A stretch of DNA of 64,000 nt from assembly GCF_000342005.1 (NCBI RefSeq), contig NZ_AOHO01000048.1:354540-418539 (forward strand), given 5' to 3'. Position 1 is the stretch's first letter. Every line of letters begins with the position of its first letter. The stretch comes from Amycolatopsis decaplanina DSM 44594. Lineage in GTDB: Bacteria; Actinomycetota; Actinomycetes; Mycobacteriales; Pseudonocardiaceae. Position numbers and translations under genes: made by a program. Below, piece after piece: positions 51,331 through 59,987 of the stretch. The notes under the pieces are model-generated. The model did not search any database. It worked only from the letters and a program-made list of their open reading frames with translations, and was not told the DNA's origin.

Positions 51331-52239
51331 TCAGGAGAAGCAGCGGATCGGGGCCCCGTTGAAGGTGACCATGTCCGCCAGCGCGGCCCCCAGATCGATC
51401 GGCGCGCCCCAGGCGAGACCGTCCAGTTCGGCGTAGGCCCTGTGCAGGTTCGCCGGCAACCGCTCCTGTTCGGACAATGCCTCGTAGGGCCCGAGATCCG
51501 CTTCGCGAGCAGCCTGAAGAGGCGTCAGCCCGGCGGCCTTCCCGTGTGAGGCGAGTTTCTGCAGGAAACCCAGGTATCCGTCGACGACGTCGATCGCCTC
51601 GGGGCCGCACACCGGGCCGTGGCCCGGCACGATCGTCGCCGGCTCCAGCTCACGGACCAGGTCCAGCGCCTTCCGCCAGCCGGCGGGCGAGCCCATCAGC
51701 GCGAACGGGCTGCCGCCGTTGAAGATCAGGTCACCGACGAACAGCACCCGCCGCTCCGGCAGCCAGACGAGTACGTCGTTGGTGGTGTGCGCGGCGTGTC
51801 CGGGGTGGATCAGCTCCAGCCGGACGTCGCCGGCGTGCACGGTCAGCCGGTCGTCGAACAGCACCTCGGGTGGCCGCAGCTCCAGATGGCCCCAATCGTT
51901 CCCGGTGAACGAGTTCTCGTAGGTGTTGATCCCGGTCGCGACCATCACCTCGCGCGTCTTCCGGTGCCCGACGATCGTCGCGCCGGTCGCCAGGTAGTTG
52001 CCGTTCGTGTGGTCGCCGTGGTGATGCGTGTTGATCACGGTGGTCACCGGCGCCCCGCCGGTCGATTCCGCCGTCGCCAGCAGCGCCCTGGTGCGCCGTT
52101 CGGTCGAACACGTGTCGATCACCACTGTGTGATCGCCCGCGTTGACGAACCCGCAGTTGTTGATCCACCACGAGCCGTCGGGCTGGACGTACCCGAAGAC
52201 GCCATCGGTGACCTGCCTGGCGAAGGGGGATTGGTCCAC
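51331..52239 (-). CDS. Metallo-beta-lactamase-fold hydrolase
   Basis: The 302-residue protein has the MBL metal motif HHHGDH near residue 72, further ligands in HPGHAAHTTNDVLVW and VGDLIFNGG, and a distal His in VPGHGPVCG. The C-terminal helices (about 225-300) are an extension of unknown role. The fold serves glyoxalase II, quinone-hydrolase-like and other hydrolases; no substrate can be named. Start GTG 52239 is inferred because the conserved region begins right after and the frame upstream lacks protein character; no ribosome site is seen. Divergent from the XRE regulator. Confidence 0.85.
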   Translation of the reverse strand: MDQSPFARQVTDGVFGYVQPDGSWWINNCGFVNAGDHTVVIDTCSTERRTRALLATAESTGGAPVTTVINTHHHGDHTNGNYLATGATIVGHRKTREVMVATGINTYENSFTGNDWGHLELRPPEVLFDDRLTVHAGDVRLELIHPGHAAHTTNDVLVWLPERRVLFVGDLIFNGGSPFALMGSPAGWRKALDLVRELEPATIVPGHGPVCGPEAIDVVDGYLGFLQKLASHGKAAGLTPLQAAREADLGPYEALSEQERLPANLHRAYAELDGLAWGAPIDLGAALADMVTFNGAPIRCFS

Positions 52240-52458
52240 TCGGTCACTATGCCCGACCGGTGTGCCCGTAATGTGACGAGATCGCTCCGCCACCAGGGTG
52301 ACGTACCAGGTGACTGGTGTTTTCGGCCGTTTCCTGGAACGCTGCGCAATGTCATCATCGAACCCCGCAAGGTGAAGTACCCTGGGTGGGTTCGAGTATT
52401 CGCGCGCAGGACGGCGGGCAGCCGTGGTCCTGGTTATGTGGTCCGGGAGAGCAAGGCG

Positions 52459-53316
52459 ATGGCCAGCACCGTCACCTCGCGCCGGAAGCAGCTCGGGAAC
52501 GAGCTCCGGCATGCCCGCAACGCCGCGCGGATGACACAGCAGCAGGTCGCCGAGGTTCTCGGCTGCACCCAGGGCAAGGTCAACAAGATCGAGTCCGGTG
52601 CCGTCGGGGTCAAGCTCGGGGATGTGCGATCGATGCTGAACGCGTTCGGGATCAACGGCGACGAGGCCGACACGTTGATGAACCTGGCCCGCGCCGCGGC
52701 CGGGCAGCGTGGCCACTGGTCCGGTTACCGATCCGTGGTGCCGCACTGGTTCCGCACCTTCACCGACCTCGAACCCGCGGCCGCGGAGATCCTCACCTGG
52801 CACGGCGAGCGCATCCCCGGCCCGTTGCAGTCCGAGCACTACATGCTCAAGCAGTTCACCGAAGCAGGCGCCACGGACGTCACTTCGCTGGTCCGCAACC
52901 GGCTGGACCGCAAGGCCGTCTTCGAGCAGCAGCAGCCGCCCTACTACCGGTTCATCATCAGCGAAGGCGCCTTGCGCCGTGCTCCCGGTGGTTCCGCCCC
53001 GGCGGTGATGCTGGACCAGGTCGAGCATCTGCTGGCTTTGGAAAAGCATCCACGCGTGTATGTGCACGTGTTGCCGTTCGGCGCGCGGCTCGCCGCGGTG
53101 CCCAACGACTTCACCATCATGCGTTTTCCCGATCGCACCAGGGATTTCGTCTACATCGAGCATTCCGCGGGCGGGTTGTACCTCGACGATGTCAAGGACT
53201 TCAACATCTTCGTCGACTCTTGGGACAGGTTGCGCGGCGCCGCGTTGGAACGTCAGGAGACCCGGCAGTTCCTCAAGGAACTCGCCGAGCTGTACCGCAC
53301 GCAGATGCAAGCCTGA
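52459..53316 (+). CDS. XRE-type regulator with DUF5753 domain
   Basis: The 285-residue protein has an N-terminal helix-turn-helix (ARMTQQQVAEVLGCTQGKVN near 24-43) and a DUF5753/Scr1-like domain (FTDLEPAAAEILTWHGERIP, LPFGARLAAVPNDFTIMRFP). Such regulators often pair with DUF397 small proteins in actinobacteria, as in WhiJ-type developmental systems; a DUF397 gene lies 2.6 kb away at 55891. GGGAGAGCAAGGCG precedes ATG 52459. A methyltransferase gene follows after one base. Confidence 0.9.
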   Translation: MASTVTSRRKQLGNELRHARNAARMTQQQVAEVLGCTQGKVNKIESGAVGVKLGDVRSMLNAFGINGDEADTLMNLARAAAGQRGHWSGYRSVVPHWFRTFTDLEPAAAEILTWHGERIPGPLQSEHYMLKQFTEAGATDVTSLVRNRLDRKAVFEQQQPPYYRFIISEGALRRAPGGSAPAVMLDQVEHLLALEKHPRVYVHVLPFGARLAAVPNDFTIMRFPDRTRDFVYIEHSAGGLYLDDVKDFNIFVDSWDRLRGAALERQETRQFLKELAELYRTQMQA

Positions 53317-53317
53317 G

Positions 53318-54133
53318 ATGGCCCCACGGTTCCTCCCCGAGGGTGTGGATCTCGAGCGGCCCAACGCCGCCCGAATCTACGACTGGGCGCTCGGGGGAAC
53401 CGCGAACTGGGCGGTGGACAGGGAATTCGGCGAACAGCTGGTCACGGCCTTCCCACTCATCCGCGCACTCGCCAGGGCCAACCGGGCCTTCCTCGGCCGT
53501 TCGGTGCGGCACTGCGCCGAGCACGGCGTGAACCAGTTCCTCGACCTCGGTTCCGGCGTGCCGACGGTCGGCAACGTCCACGAGATCGCCGGTGAGGTCG
53601 ACGGCGACAGCCGGTGCGTGTACGTCGACAACGAACCGGTCGCCGTCGCGCACGCGCGGATCCTCCTGGAGAAGAACGGGGATCCCGCCAGGCACGCGGT
53701 GATCGGCGGCGACCTGCGCGACCCGGACGACGTTTGGGAGCGCGCCTTCGAAACCGGCGTGCTCGACCCGGCGAAACCGGTCGCCCTGCTCACCGTCGCG
53801 GTCCTGCATTTCGTGCCGGGCACCGAACTGGCGGACGTCGTCGCGCGATACCGGCGACTGCTGCCCGCGGGGTCGTTCTACGTCCTGTCCCACGTCACGA
53901 TGTCCGGAGTGGAAGGTGACGAGCTGGGACAGGTCCAGCGCGTCGTGAAGCAGTATGAACAGTCGAGTACACCGGCGTCCTTTCGCGACAAGGAAGAGAT
54001 CCTCGGCTTTTTCGGGGATTTCGGCCTCGTGGCGCCCGGTCTGGTCCCGGTCGGCGCATGGCGACTGGACGCCCCCCGCTCGCCTGCGCTTAACTGCGCC
54101 ATCGGCGGGGTCGCCCGCAAACCCGGTCTCTGA
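53318..54133 (+). CDS. DUF574 SAM-dependent methyltransferase, copy 1
   Basis: The 271-residue Rossmann methyltransferase of the DUF574 (Methyltransf_19) family has the signature LERPNAARIYDWALGGTANW at the N-terminus, FLDLGSGVPTVGNVHEIA as SAM loop near 72 and YVDNEPVAVAHARILL as motif II. It starts one base after the XRE stop, so the genes are cotranscribed. The following gene is a clear paralogue, indicating tandem duplication. Substrate unknown for the family. Confidence 0.92.
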   Translation: MAPRFLPEGVDLERPNAARIYDWALGGTANWAVDREFGEQLVTAFPLIRALARANRAFLGRSVRHCAEHGVNQFLDLGSGVPTVGNVHEIAGEVDGDSRCVYVDNEPVAVAHARILLEKNGDPARHAVIGGDLRDPDDVWERAFETGVLDPAKPVALLTVAVLHFVPGTELADVVARYRRLLPAGSFYVLSHVTMSGVEGDELGQVQRVVKQYEQSSTPASFRDKEEILGFFGDFGLVAPGLVPVGAWRLDAPRSPALNCAIGGVARKPGL

Positions 54134-54147
54134 CGAGGTGTGACGGT

Positions 54148-54996
54148 ATGACGACGCAGCAGGACCCCGAAGTCCCCGAAGGTGTCGATCTCGAACGACC
54201 CAACGTGGCCAGGGTGTACGACTGGTTCCTCGGCGGTTCGGCCAACTGGGCCATCGATCGCGAGTTCGGCGCGCAGGTCCTCAAACAGTTCCCGGAGGTC
54301 AAGACGTTCGCCCGGGTCGGACGCGACTTCCTCGGCCGCGGCGTGGGCTACCTGGCGCGCCAGGGGATCACCCAGTTCCTCGACATCGGCTCCGGTGTGC
54401 CCACCGTCGGCAACGTCCACCAGATCGCGAGCGCGATCAACCCCGGCGCCCGGGTCGTGTACGTCGACATCGAGCCGGTCGCCGTCGCGCATTCCCAGCT
54501 GCTGCTGGAACGCGAGGGGCTGCTCGGGCGGCACGCGGTCCTGCAAGGCGACGTCCGGGACCCCGCCGACATCTGGAAACGCGCCCTCGAAACCGGGGTG
54601 CTCGACCCCCGGCAGCCGATCGGGCTGGTCCTGGTCGGCCTGCTGTACTTCCTCGGCCCGGACGAACCCGTCCACGAGATGGTCGAGCGTTATATCGATT
54701 TTCTGCCGTCGGGTTCGTACTTCCTCGCCTCGCATCTGACCGAGGACGGCGTCACACGCAAGGAAGGCGACAACCGGGAGGACGTCCAGGAGCTGTACAA
54801 GAAGACGAGCGCACCGTTCCATCTGCGATCCCGCGCTGAGTTCGCCGCGTTCTTCGACGGCTTGGAACTGGTGGAACCGGGCATCGACTGGATGGCCACC
54901 TGGCATCTCGACGAAGCGGATTCCCGCGCGAGCGACCGGTTCGCGGACGACCCCACCTTCACCGGCGGGCTCGGCGGATTGGGCCGTAAGCCCTGA
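54148..54996 (+). CDS. DUF574 SAM-dependent methyltransferase, copy 2
   Basis: The 282-residue paralogue of the preceding gene shares LERPNVARVYDWFLGGSANW, the SAM loop FLDIGSGVPTVGNVHQIA and YVDIEPVAVAHSQLLL. Differences in the C-terminal substrate region suggest a distinct or redundant target. It lies 14 bases after copy 1 with GAGGTGTGACGGT before the ATG. It is the last gene of the XRE operon; the next genes run on the other strand. Confidence 0.92.
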   Translation: MTTQQDPEVPEGVDLERPNVARVYDWFLGGSANWAIDREFGAQVLKQFPEVKTFARVGRDFLGRGVGYLARQGITQFLDIGSGVPTVGNVHQIASAINPGARVVYVDIEPVAVAHSQLLLEREGLLGRHAVLQGDVRDPADIWKRALETGVLDPRQPIGLVLVGLLYFLGPDEPVHEMVERYIDFLPSGSYFLASHLTEDGVTRKEGDNREDVQELYKKTSAPFHLRSRAEFAAFFDGLELVEPGIDWMATWHLDEADSRASDRFADDPTFTGGLGGLGRKP

Positions 54997-55000
54997 TACG

Positions 55001-55270
55001 TCAGGCCCGGCCGGTCAGATACCCGATCAGGGGCGTCAGCTCGAACTGACCTTCGAGCGGCCGGCCGGTCCTGATCAGGTCCCGGTGCGCGCCGGGCGAA
55101 TCGACTTCGGAGTTCCACGGTGGCTGTTTGCGCAACGGCGCCTGGATGAGGCTGAACCCGAACCGCTGCCGCAGTTCGAGCCCGATGTTGCGGTGGTGCT
55201 TCGCCGAGGCCAGGCGTTCGTCCTCACGGCGGAACAGCAGCGTGGTGAGGCGGACGGCCATGGCGGTCAC
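55001..55270 (-). CDS. Small hypothetical protein, 89 aa
   Basis: The GTG start overlaps the upstream stop (GTGA), indicating translational coupling; ATG 55261 is an alternative. The protein is basic and mixed in character (LTTLLFRREDERLASAKHHR), with a Pro/Trp patch (RKQPPWNSEVDSPG). It has no membrane helix or Cys. The two coupled small genes and the DUF397 gene flank the XRE operon and may belong to the same regulatory set. Family unknown. Confidence 0.6.
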   Translation of the reverse strand: MTAMAVRLTTLLFRREDERLASAKHHRNIGLELRQRFGFSLIQAPLRKQPPWNSEVDSPGAHRDLIRTGRPLEGQFELTPLIGYLTGRA

Positions 55271-55539
55271 ACCCCCCGGCTCGGACGCGGCAACCGCGCC
55301 TGGTCGGCCGAACCGGCCAGGCCGAGACAACGCTCACAGGGCATCCCCGAACCGACGGGGATCCATTCCAGGTGGTCGTAAGGCATCGCCGCGCCGCAAC
55401 GGGCGTGCAGGAACTCGGGGTGCGAACCCCCGGAGTGCAAGTCGAAAAGATGCGCGGAGCGGCGGCTTTCGCCCGCCGTCCCGGCCATGAGCCTGCCGAC
55501 GGCGAGTACCGTCGCCGGCATGGTGTCCTGAATGATCAC
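55267..55539 (-). CDS. Small Cys/His-containing protein, 90 aa
   Basis: GTG 55539 follows GGGGGAGGATCAGC. The C-terminal half has HARCGAAMPYDHLEW and GMPCERCLG, that is Cys, His and a CxxC that could bind zinc. The first half is less ordered. Its stop overlaps the start of the next small gene. A small zinc-binding regulator is possible but unproven. Confidence 0.62.
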   Translation of the reverse strand: MIIQDTMPATVLAVGRLMAGTAGESRRSAHLFDLHSGGSHPEFLHARCGAAMPYDHLEWIPVGSGMPCERCLGLAGSADQARLPRPSRGV

Positions 55540-55890
55540 GCTGATCCTCCCCCACGAGGTCGGCGGTGGGTGGTCATGCGCCGCGGGGAGGGTGTCCCTG
55601 CCGGTCACCTGCCGTCGGTGGCCTGCCGGAACGGCGAAACTCCCTGCTGAACGCACCCGATGACGTCCGTCGCCGAGGTCTTCGCGTACTGCGAGCGATT
55701 CACCAACAACCGAGCCCCGGCCGCTGCGATTAATCCTACTCCTGGAATAATCTTCATGTCGAGGGTGGGCGGAGTTGATCACCCACTTGGCCGTGCGGGA
55801 TAGTCCCGTTGAGGCAGGGAGAAGCCGGGACCGTGACGGTTCGCGCAGGTCGCGACCCGCGCCCCCGACCGACGTTCGGAGGTACGACCA
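55540..55890. other. Intergenic region between divergent small genes
   Basis: The 351 bases contain no convincing gene. They hold the promoters of the small-protein pair (minus) and the DUF397 gene (plus). An AT-richer patch at 55730-55755 is the best promoter candidate zone, but no clean -35/-10 pair stands out. Confidence 0.4.
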
Positions 55891-56145
55891 ATGGCCGATT
55901 ATCCATCGGCGGCGGATTACGATCCGACCACGGCCGTGTCGCTGTTCGACGACTCCGCGTGGGAGAAGTCCTTCGCGAGCGAGCCCAACGGGGGGAACTG
56001 CGTCGAGGTCAATCTCGGCAGGGAAGGCCTGGTGGGGGTCCGTGACACCAAACTGGCCCAAAGTCCCGTGTTCGTCTTCGATTCCGGTGAGTGGAACGCC
56101 TTCCTCAAGGCGGTCAAGGCCGGACAGTTCGATCTTAGCCCTTGA
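55891..56145 (+). CDS. DUF397 protein
   Basis: The 84-residue protein has the DUF397 features: an N-terminal W-x-K-S (DSAWEKSFASEPNGGNCVEV), then VRDTKLAQSPVFVFDSGEW and a terminal FLKAVKAGQFD. DUF397 proteins are companions, often antagonists, of XRE-DUF5753 regulators in streptomycete development and antibiotic control. The likely partner is the XRE gene at 52459. CGGAGGTACGACC precedes the ATG. It is monocistronic. Confidence 0.92.
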   Translation: MADYPSAADYDPTTAVSLFDDSAWEKSFASEPNGGNCVEVNLGREGLVGVRDTKLAQSPVFVFDSGEWNAFLKAVKAGQFDLSP

Positions 56146-56161
56146 CCTGACCACAAGGTCT

Positions 56162-56189
56162 CCCCAAGGGCGCTCCGCGCCCGACGGAG
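56162..56189. repeat. Dispersed intergenic repeat, copy 2
   Basis: 28 bp matching 27271-27298 with two differences, including GCTCCGCGCCCGACGGAG. It lies 16 bases after the DUF397 stop. Confidence 0.6.
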
Positions 56190-56300
56190 ACTTCACGTCG
56201 CGCGCCTCTTTTGGCCGAAGGCCACGAAAACACGATGAAGGGGCGCATTCGCAGTCAACTGGGTGTTGACGCGAAACGGCGCCCCTTCGGCGGGTTTTCG

Positions 56301-56840
56301 TCAGCGGGCGACAGACAGAGTGAGCCTGGATTTCGTGCGCCGCCAGGCGACGGCGATCAGGACGGCGAGGACGATCAGCGGGATCAGGCTGATCGACCAG
56401 CTCACCGCCATCGGCGGCCCCGGCTGTTCGAGCACCACCAGATCGCGGAGTTCCCCCGCGCCCTTGCCCGCGGGCCCCTCGATCTCGAACCGGAACGTCC
56501 ACGAGCCCTGCGTCTGCAGGGCACGGATGTCCAGCCCCCACACCTCCAGTTTCCGCGGATGCTTCGCCAGCGGCTGGCCACGGCCCAGTCGCCCGGTCTC
56601 CGGATTGACGAACGCGAGCGTCCCCGTCTTCCCGGCGATCCCGCCGTCCGGGATGAACGTGAAGTCCAGCGATTGCATGGCGCGCAACGGCCAGGTGCTG
56701 AACCCGACCGTCATCCCGTACGGTCCGACCTGCACTCGTTCGGTGTGGACGATGTTCACCGGTTCGTAGGCATTCGCCGCGGGTGTGGTCGCGAACAGCA
56801 ACCCGATCGCCGCCGCCAAGGCCAGCAGTGTCTTACGCAT
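56301..56840 (-). CDS. Secreted, C-terminally anchored envelope protein (last gene of four)
   Basis: The 179-residue protein has a signal peptide (residues 1-24, cleaved after ANA), a beta-rich extracytoplasmic domain (about 25-140) and a C-terminal membrane helix (ISLIPLIVLAVLIAVAW) with a basic tail. Its start lies inside the end of the polytopic membrane gene (8-bp overlap). This topology resembles small proteins that accompany copper or haem-copper factors, but no Cys or Met ligand motif is obvious. Function unknown. Confidence 0.7.
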   Translation of the reverse strand: MRKTLLALAAAIGLLFATTPAANAYEPVNIVHTERVQVGPYGMTVGFSTWPLRAMQSLDFTFIPDGGIAGKTGTLAFVNPETGRLGRGQPLAKHPRKLEVWGLDIRALQTQGSWTFRFEIEGPAGKGAGELRDLVVLEQPGPPMAVSWSISLIPLIVLAVLIAVAWRRTKSRLTLSVAR

Positions 56841-57966
56841 GCGCGTTGTCCCCCTTCGCCGGGGCCAGCAGCCTCAGCATCCCGCCGAATCGCCACCCGG
56901 CGAACCCGCCGAGCAACCCGGCCACCGCGCCGCCGGCGGCGGTCGCGAACACGATCGGCCACCGGATCGAGTCGGCGCCGTAGACGATCGCGTTCTGGAT
57001 CGGCATGCTCGCGCCGACCAGGAATCCGCCGATCACGCCCGCCGGCACCGAAACCCGGCCCGCGGACCAGCCGCGTCGCGAAAGCAGGTAGACCGCTTCG
57101 AGCACGGCCGCGATCGGCAGCAGCGCCATCGGCATCATCGAAGGCATCGCGGGAACGCCGTCGATGTAGTCGCGCATCGGCAGGCCGACCGCGCTCGCGT
57201 ACGCCTTCGCCGCCCACGGCGAGAACCACCAGGTGATCGCCTGGATGACTGCCAGCGCCGCGGCGACCCGGACCGCTCCGCCCGGCCGCCCCCGGAACCC
57301 GGCGCCCGCCGAGACCAGCAGCACCGAAAGCAGTGCGATGCCCACGGAGACGACGTCGAGGCCGTCGACGTCGATCTGTTGCAGCCCCAGCACGGTCACC
57401 GTGCTGAACGCGATCAGCACACCGAGACTGCCGGCCACGCCGACGGTGCCCCAGCGGTGCTCCCGCGCGGCCGCGAACACCATGACCGTGCCGATGATGC
57501 TCAGCGTGATGGACAGCAACAGCCCGATGTGCGGCGGCGAGTCGATCACCGCGTCGAAGCCGTACAAGCCGTGCCACCACTGGTCCCACAGGCCGTACAA
57601 CAGGAACATCGCCGCGCCGGTCCCGGTCACCAGGTAGCCGGCCGGTGCGGCGAAGACCTTGCCGAAGACGTTGACCGCGCGGCCGCCGACACGTGCGTCT
57701 ATCGGGCGCCCCGCCCGGCGCGCGGCCGTGGTCATCAGCACGACCACGAGACTCGCGAGCCCGGAGATCGCGCTGCCCGAATACAGGAACAGGTGCGGCA
57801 TCGTGAAGAACGTGTCCGGGCCGACGTCGCCGTGCCATTGGATGTCCCAGGTCAGCCCGATCAGCGAGATCACCGACCCGGCCAGCACCGTGCCCGCCGG
57901 TACGAGACCGGTGCGTTCACTTCGTGCCACCGAGACGGCCCTCGCCCCTCCCGCGGTGAGATCCAT
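56833..57966 (-). CDS. Polytopic membrane protein with conserved-looking intramembrane His (third gene of four)
   Basis: The 377-residue protein has about nine to ten helices. Two segments pair Trp/Asp with His at membrane faces: LTWDIQWHGDVGPDTFFTMPHLFLY and LWDQWWHGLYGFDAVIDSPPHIGLL are near-repeats (shown here in part), suggesting internal duplication and possibly metal or haem binding. The ribosome site is GGTCGGGGGT. It follows the FixH-like gene by 18 bases. The family is not recognised. Confidence 0.7.
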   Translation of the reverse strand: MDLTAGGARAVSVARSERTGLVPAGTVLAGSVISLIGLTWDIQWHGDVGPDTFFTMPHLFLYSGSAISGLASLVVVLMTTAARRAGRPIDARVGGRAVNVFGKVFAAPAGYLVTGTGAAMFLLYGLWDQWWHGLYGFDAVIDSPPHIGLLLSITLSIIGTVMVFAAAREHRWGTVGVAGSLGVLIAFSTVTVLGLQQIDVDGLDVVSVGIALLSVLLVSAGAGFRGRPGGAVRVAAALAVIQAITWWFSPWAAKAYASAVGLPMRDYIDGVPAMPSMMPMALLPIAAVLEAVYLLSRRGWSAGRVSVPAGVIGGFLVGASMPIQNAIVYGADSIRWPIVFATAAGGAVAGLLGGFAGWRFGGMLRLLAPAKGDNAHA

Positions 57967-57984
57967 ACCCCCGACCTCTCTCTC

Positions 57985-58392
57985 CTACTTGACCAGCAAA
58001 GGAAAAACGTGCTGCGTGGCGCCGGACGGCCCGCGCAGTGAAACGGTGATCTCCCATTGCCCCGGCATCGGCAGCAGGACGTCGCCGGTGCGGAACCGGC
58101 CCGGCCCCTCCGCGATCGCGGGCGACGGGGCGAGCGCGTGTCCCATCTGCGGCATCACGGGTTCGAGGGTGACGACGTCCGGCGTGGCACCGGTGACGGT
58201 CAGCGCGAACACATTCCCGCCCTGGTGCGGATCTTCGACCGACAGCTGCACCGTGTACGGACCCTGCGTCGAGCGCCGCACTTGCTCCCCGCCGCTGCTG
58301 GGCCACACCAGCCAGGCCGCGATCGCCGCCACGAGCACGGCGACCACGGAGATCAGCAGGACGGGCTTACGTCTGTCCACTGTGGAGTTCAC
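57985..58392 (-). CDS. FixH/YtkA-like anchored extracytoplasmic protein (second gene of four)
   Basis: The 135-residue protein has one N-terminal membrane helix (VLLISVVAVLVAAIAAWLVW) and a beta-sandwich domain ending in PMPGQWEITVSLRGPSG, a pattern seen in YtkA/FixH-like proteins. VTLEPVMPQMGHALAPSPAI holds Met and His residues reminiscent of copper-binding relatives. The GTG overlaps the upstream stop (GTGA). A role in copper handling or oxidase assembly is inference. Confidence 0.72.
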   Translation of the reverse strand: MNSTVDRRKPVLLISVVAVLVAAIAAWLVWPSSGGEQVRRSTQGPYTVQLSVEDPHQGGNVFALTVTGATPDVVTLEPVMPQMGHALAPSPAIAEGPGRFRTGDVLLPMPGQWEITVSLRGPSGATQHVFPLLVK

Positions 58393-59837
58393 TGCGGTGT
58401 CCCTTCCGCCGGGACTTCGATCTGCATGGGCACGGTCAGCACCGTGTAGTCGCGTTCGGCCTGCAGCCAGATCCGGTACTTGCCGGGTGCGGCGAAGGTG
58501 TAGGTGAACGGGACGTCGGGGCCGTACGCGGCGACGGTCTCGTCAGGTTTGCCCGGCATCCCCGGCGATTGCGGGATCATCGAGTGCACATGGGCCCAGG
58601 TCGGCGCGGCAGCGGCATCCGCGCCGACCCGGTGGTCGCCGGTTATCGGGCCGACGACGATCAGGTGGCCGAGCATGCCCAGCCACGGTTGGAGATCCGC
58701 CTTGCCGAACCGCGCGGTGATCGTGGTCGGCGTACCCGGTTCGACCTCGAGGTCGACCGGGTTCCCGTTCACGACACGAGCGCCCGCTCCGGCGGGTACG
58801 GGTTCGGCGGGGGAGTCCGTTCCGGCCGCGACACCCATCGTGGTGCGGACCAGTTGCACTCCACCGCCTCGCCGGGCGAGTTCCGCGGCGACGGCGTAGG
58901 TCCCGGCCTCGGGCGGCGTGAACTTCACCCGGTAGTCGCCAAGGCCGACACGCACCGGATGCAGATGCCAGAGCCTGCCCGTCGGTGAGATGACGACGAG
59001 GTGGATCAAGGCGTTGTCGTGCACCAGGAGATCGTCGACGGGGCGGCCTGTCGCACCGTCGGCGAGGGCCAGCCGGACCTCGGCGAGACCGCCCGACCGA
59101 GCGTTCGGGGAACGCACGGCCAGGTTCACCGGCGGCCGCGAGAAGTCCATAGTGGACATCTGCGCGTTCGCGTACGGGTCCTGGATGTTGTCGATCGTCG
59201 GGTCCAGCGCCGCACCCGGTGCGGGCGGCGGCGGGGTGGACGCGGACAGCATCGCGCCGGTGATCGCGACCGCGAGCGCGGCGACCATCCCACCGGCGGG
59301 GATCAGCGCGAGCTGCGGCCGCTTGACGCGCATCGCGACGACGAGACCGAGCACCAGGAACACGCCCGCGGCGACGAAGCCGCCGAAAGTCACCTTCTCC
59401 CAAGGGGGAATGACCCTGGCCGGGACGATGAACGGGATCGACCCGGTGTCCGTCCCGTCGTCGAGGCCGAGCTCCCACGGCCCCGGCTGATCGACCCGCA
59501 GCAGCGCCGGATGGGCGCCGGGTTTCCCGTCCAGCCGGACCGTGGTTTCGGAAAACGTCGTCCCCGCGGTGGACGCGCGCAGTTTCAGTGTTCCCGGAGC
59601 GCTCCCGGCATGCGTGACGACGTCGATGTGCAGTGGCCCGGGCGCGATGTCCATCCGCCGCAGCACGACGGTGAGATCCCGGGTGCCGAGCGTCTGCGCG
59701 ACCTGGACGTCCGCGCCGCTCGACACGCCGTCCGCCTGGGCGTTGCCGCCCAGTAGCAAGGACGCCAGCGCGCAGAGCGCGAGTACTCGGGCGATGACCG
59801 ACGACGCCGTGCGCCGCCCCCTCGGTGAATTCCCCAT
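58389..59837 (-). CDS. Secreted multi-domain membrane protein (first gene of four)
   Basis: The 482-residue protein has a signal peptide (about 1-35), a beta domain, a helix pair (about 150-205) and a C-terminal extracytoplasmic part with repeated beta modules. These include LWHLHPVRVGLGDYRVKFTP and AAPTWAHVHSMIPQSPGMPG, rich in His and Met, as in YtkA-like and copper-related proteins. A GH/HLH-rich exterior with the FixH-like second gene suggests metal sensing or storage. It heads a tightly packed four-gene operon running to 56301. Confidence 0.68.
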   Translation of the reverse strand: MGNSPRGRRTASSVIARVLALCALASLLLGGNAQADGVSSGADVQVAQTLGTRDLTVVLRRMDIAPGPLHIDVVTHAGSAPGTLKLRASTAGTTFSETTVRLDGKPGAHPALLRVDQPGPWELGLDDGTDTGSIPFIVPARVIPPWEKVTFGGFVAAGVFLVLGLVVAMRVKRPQLALIPAGGMVAALAVAITGAMLSASTPPPPAPGAALDPTIDNIQDPYANAQMSTMDFSRPPVNLAVRSPNARSGGLAEVRLALADGATGRPVDDLLVHDNALIHLVVISPTGRLWHLHPVRVGLGDYRVKFTPPEAGTYAVAAELARRGGGVQLVRTTMGVAAGTDSPAEPVPAGAGARVVNGNPVDLEVEPGTPTTITARFGKADLQPWLGMLGHLIVVGPITGDHRVGADAAAAPTWAHVHSMIPQSPGMPGKPDETVAAYGPDVPFTYTFAAPGKYRIWLQAERDYTVLTVPMQIEVPAEGTPQ

Positions 59838-59937
59838 CCCGCCTGAAGTTAACGACGACGGCCCGGGAAAGCGTCACAGTGCGGAGTGAATCGGGGTCCC
59901 CCGTACAGGGGACGGCTGCCCTTACTCCAGTGAGGGT

Positions 59938-59987
59938 GGCTCGTGAGTGGTAAGGACGGTTCTAACCGTCCTTACCACTCACGAGCC
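59938..59987 (-). terminator. Perfect 24-bp inverted repeat containing a stop codon
   Basis: Arms 59938-59961 and 59964-59987 are exact complements with a 2-base loop. The stop codon of the MpaB-like gene (59972-59974) lies within the right arm. No T tract follows. Confidence 0.75.
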
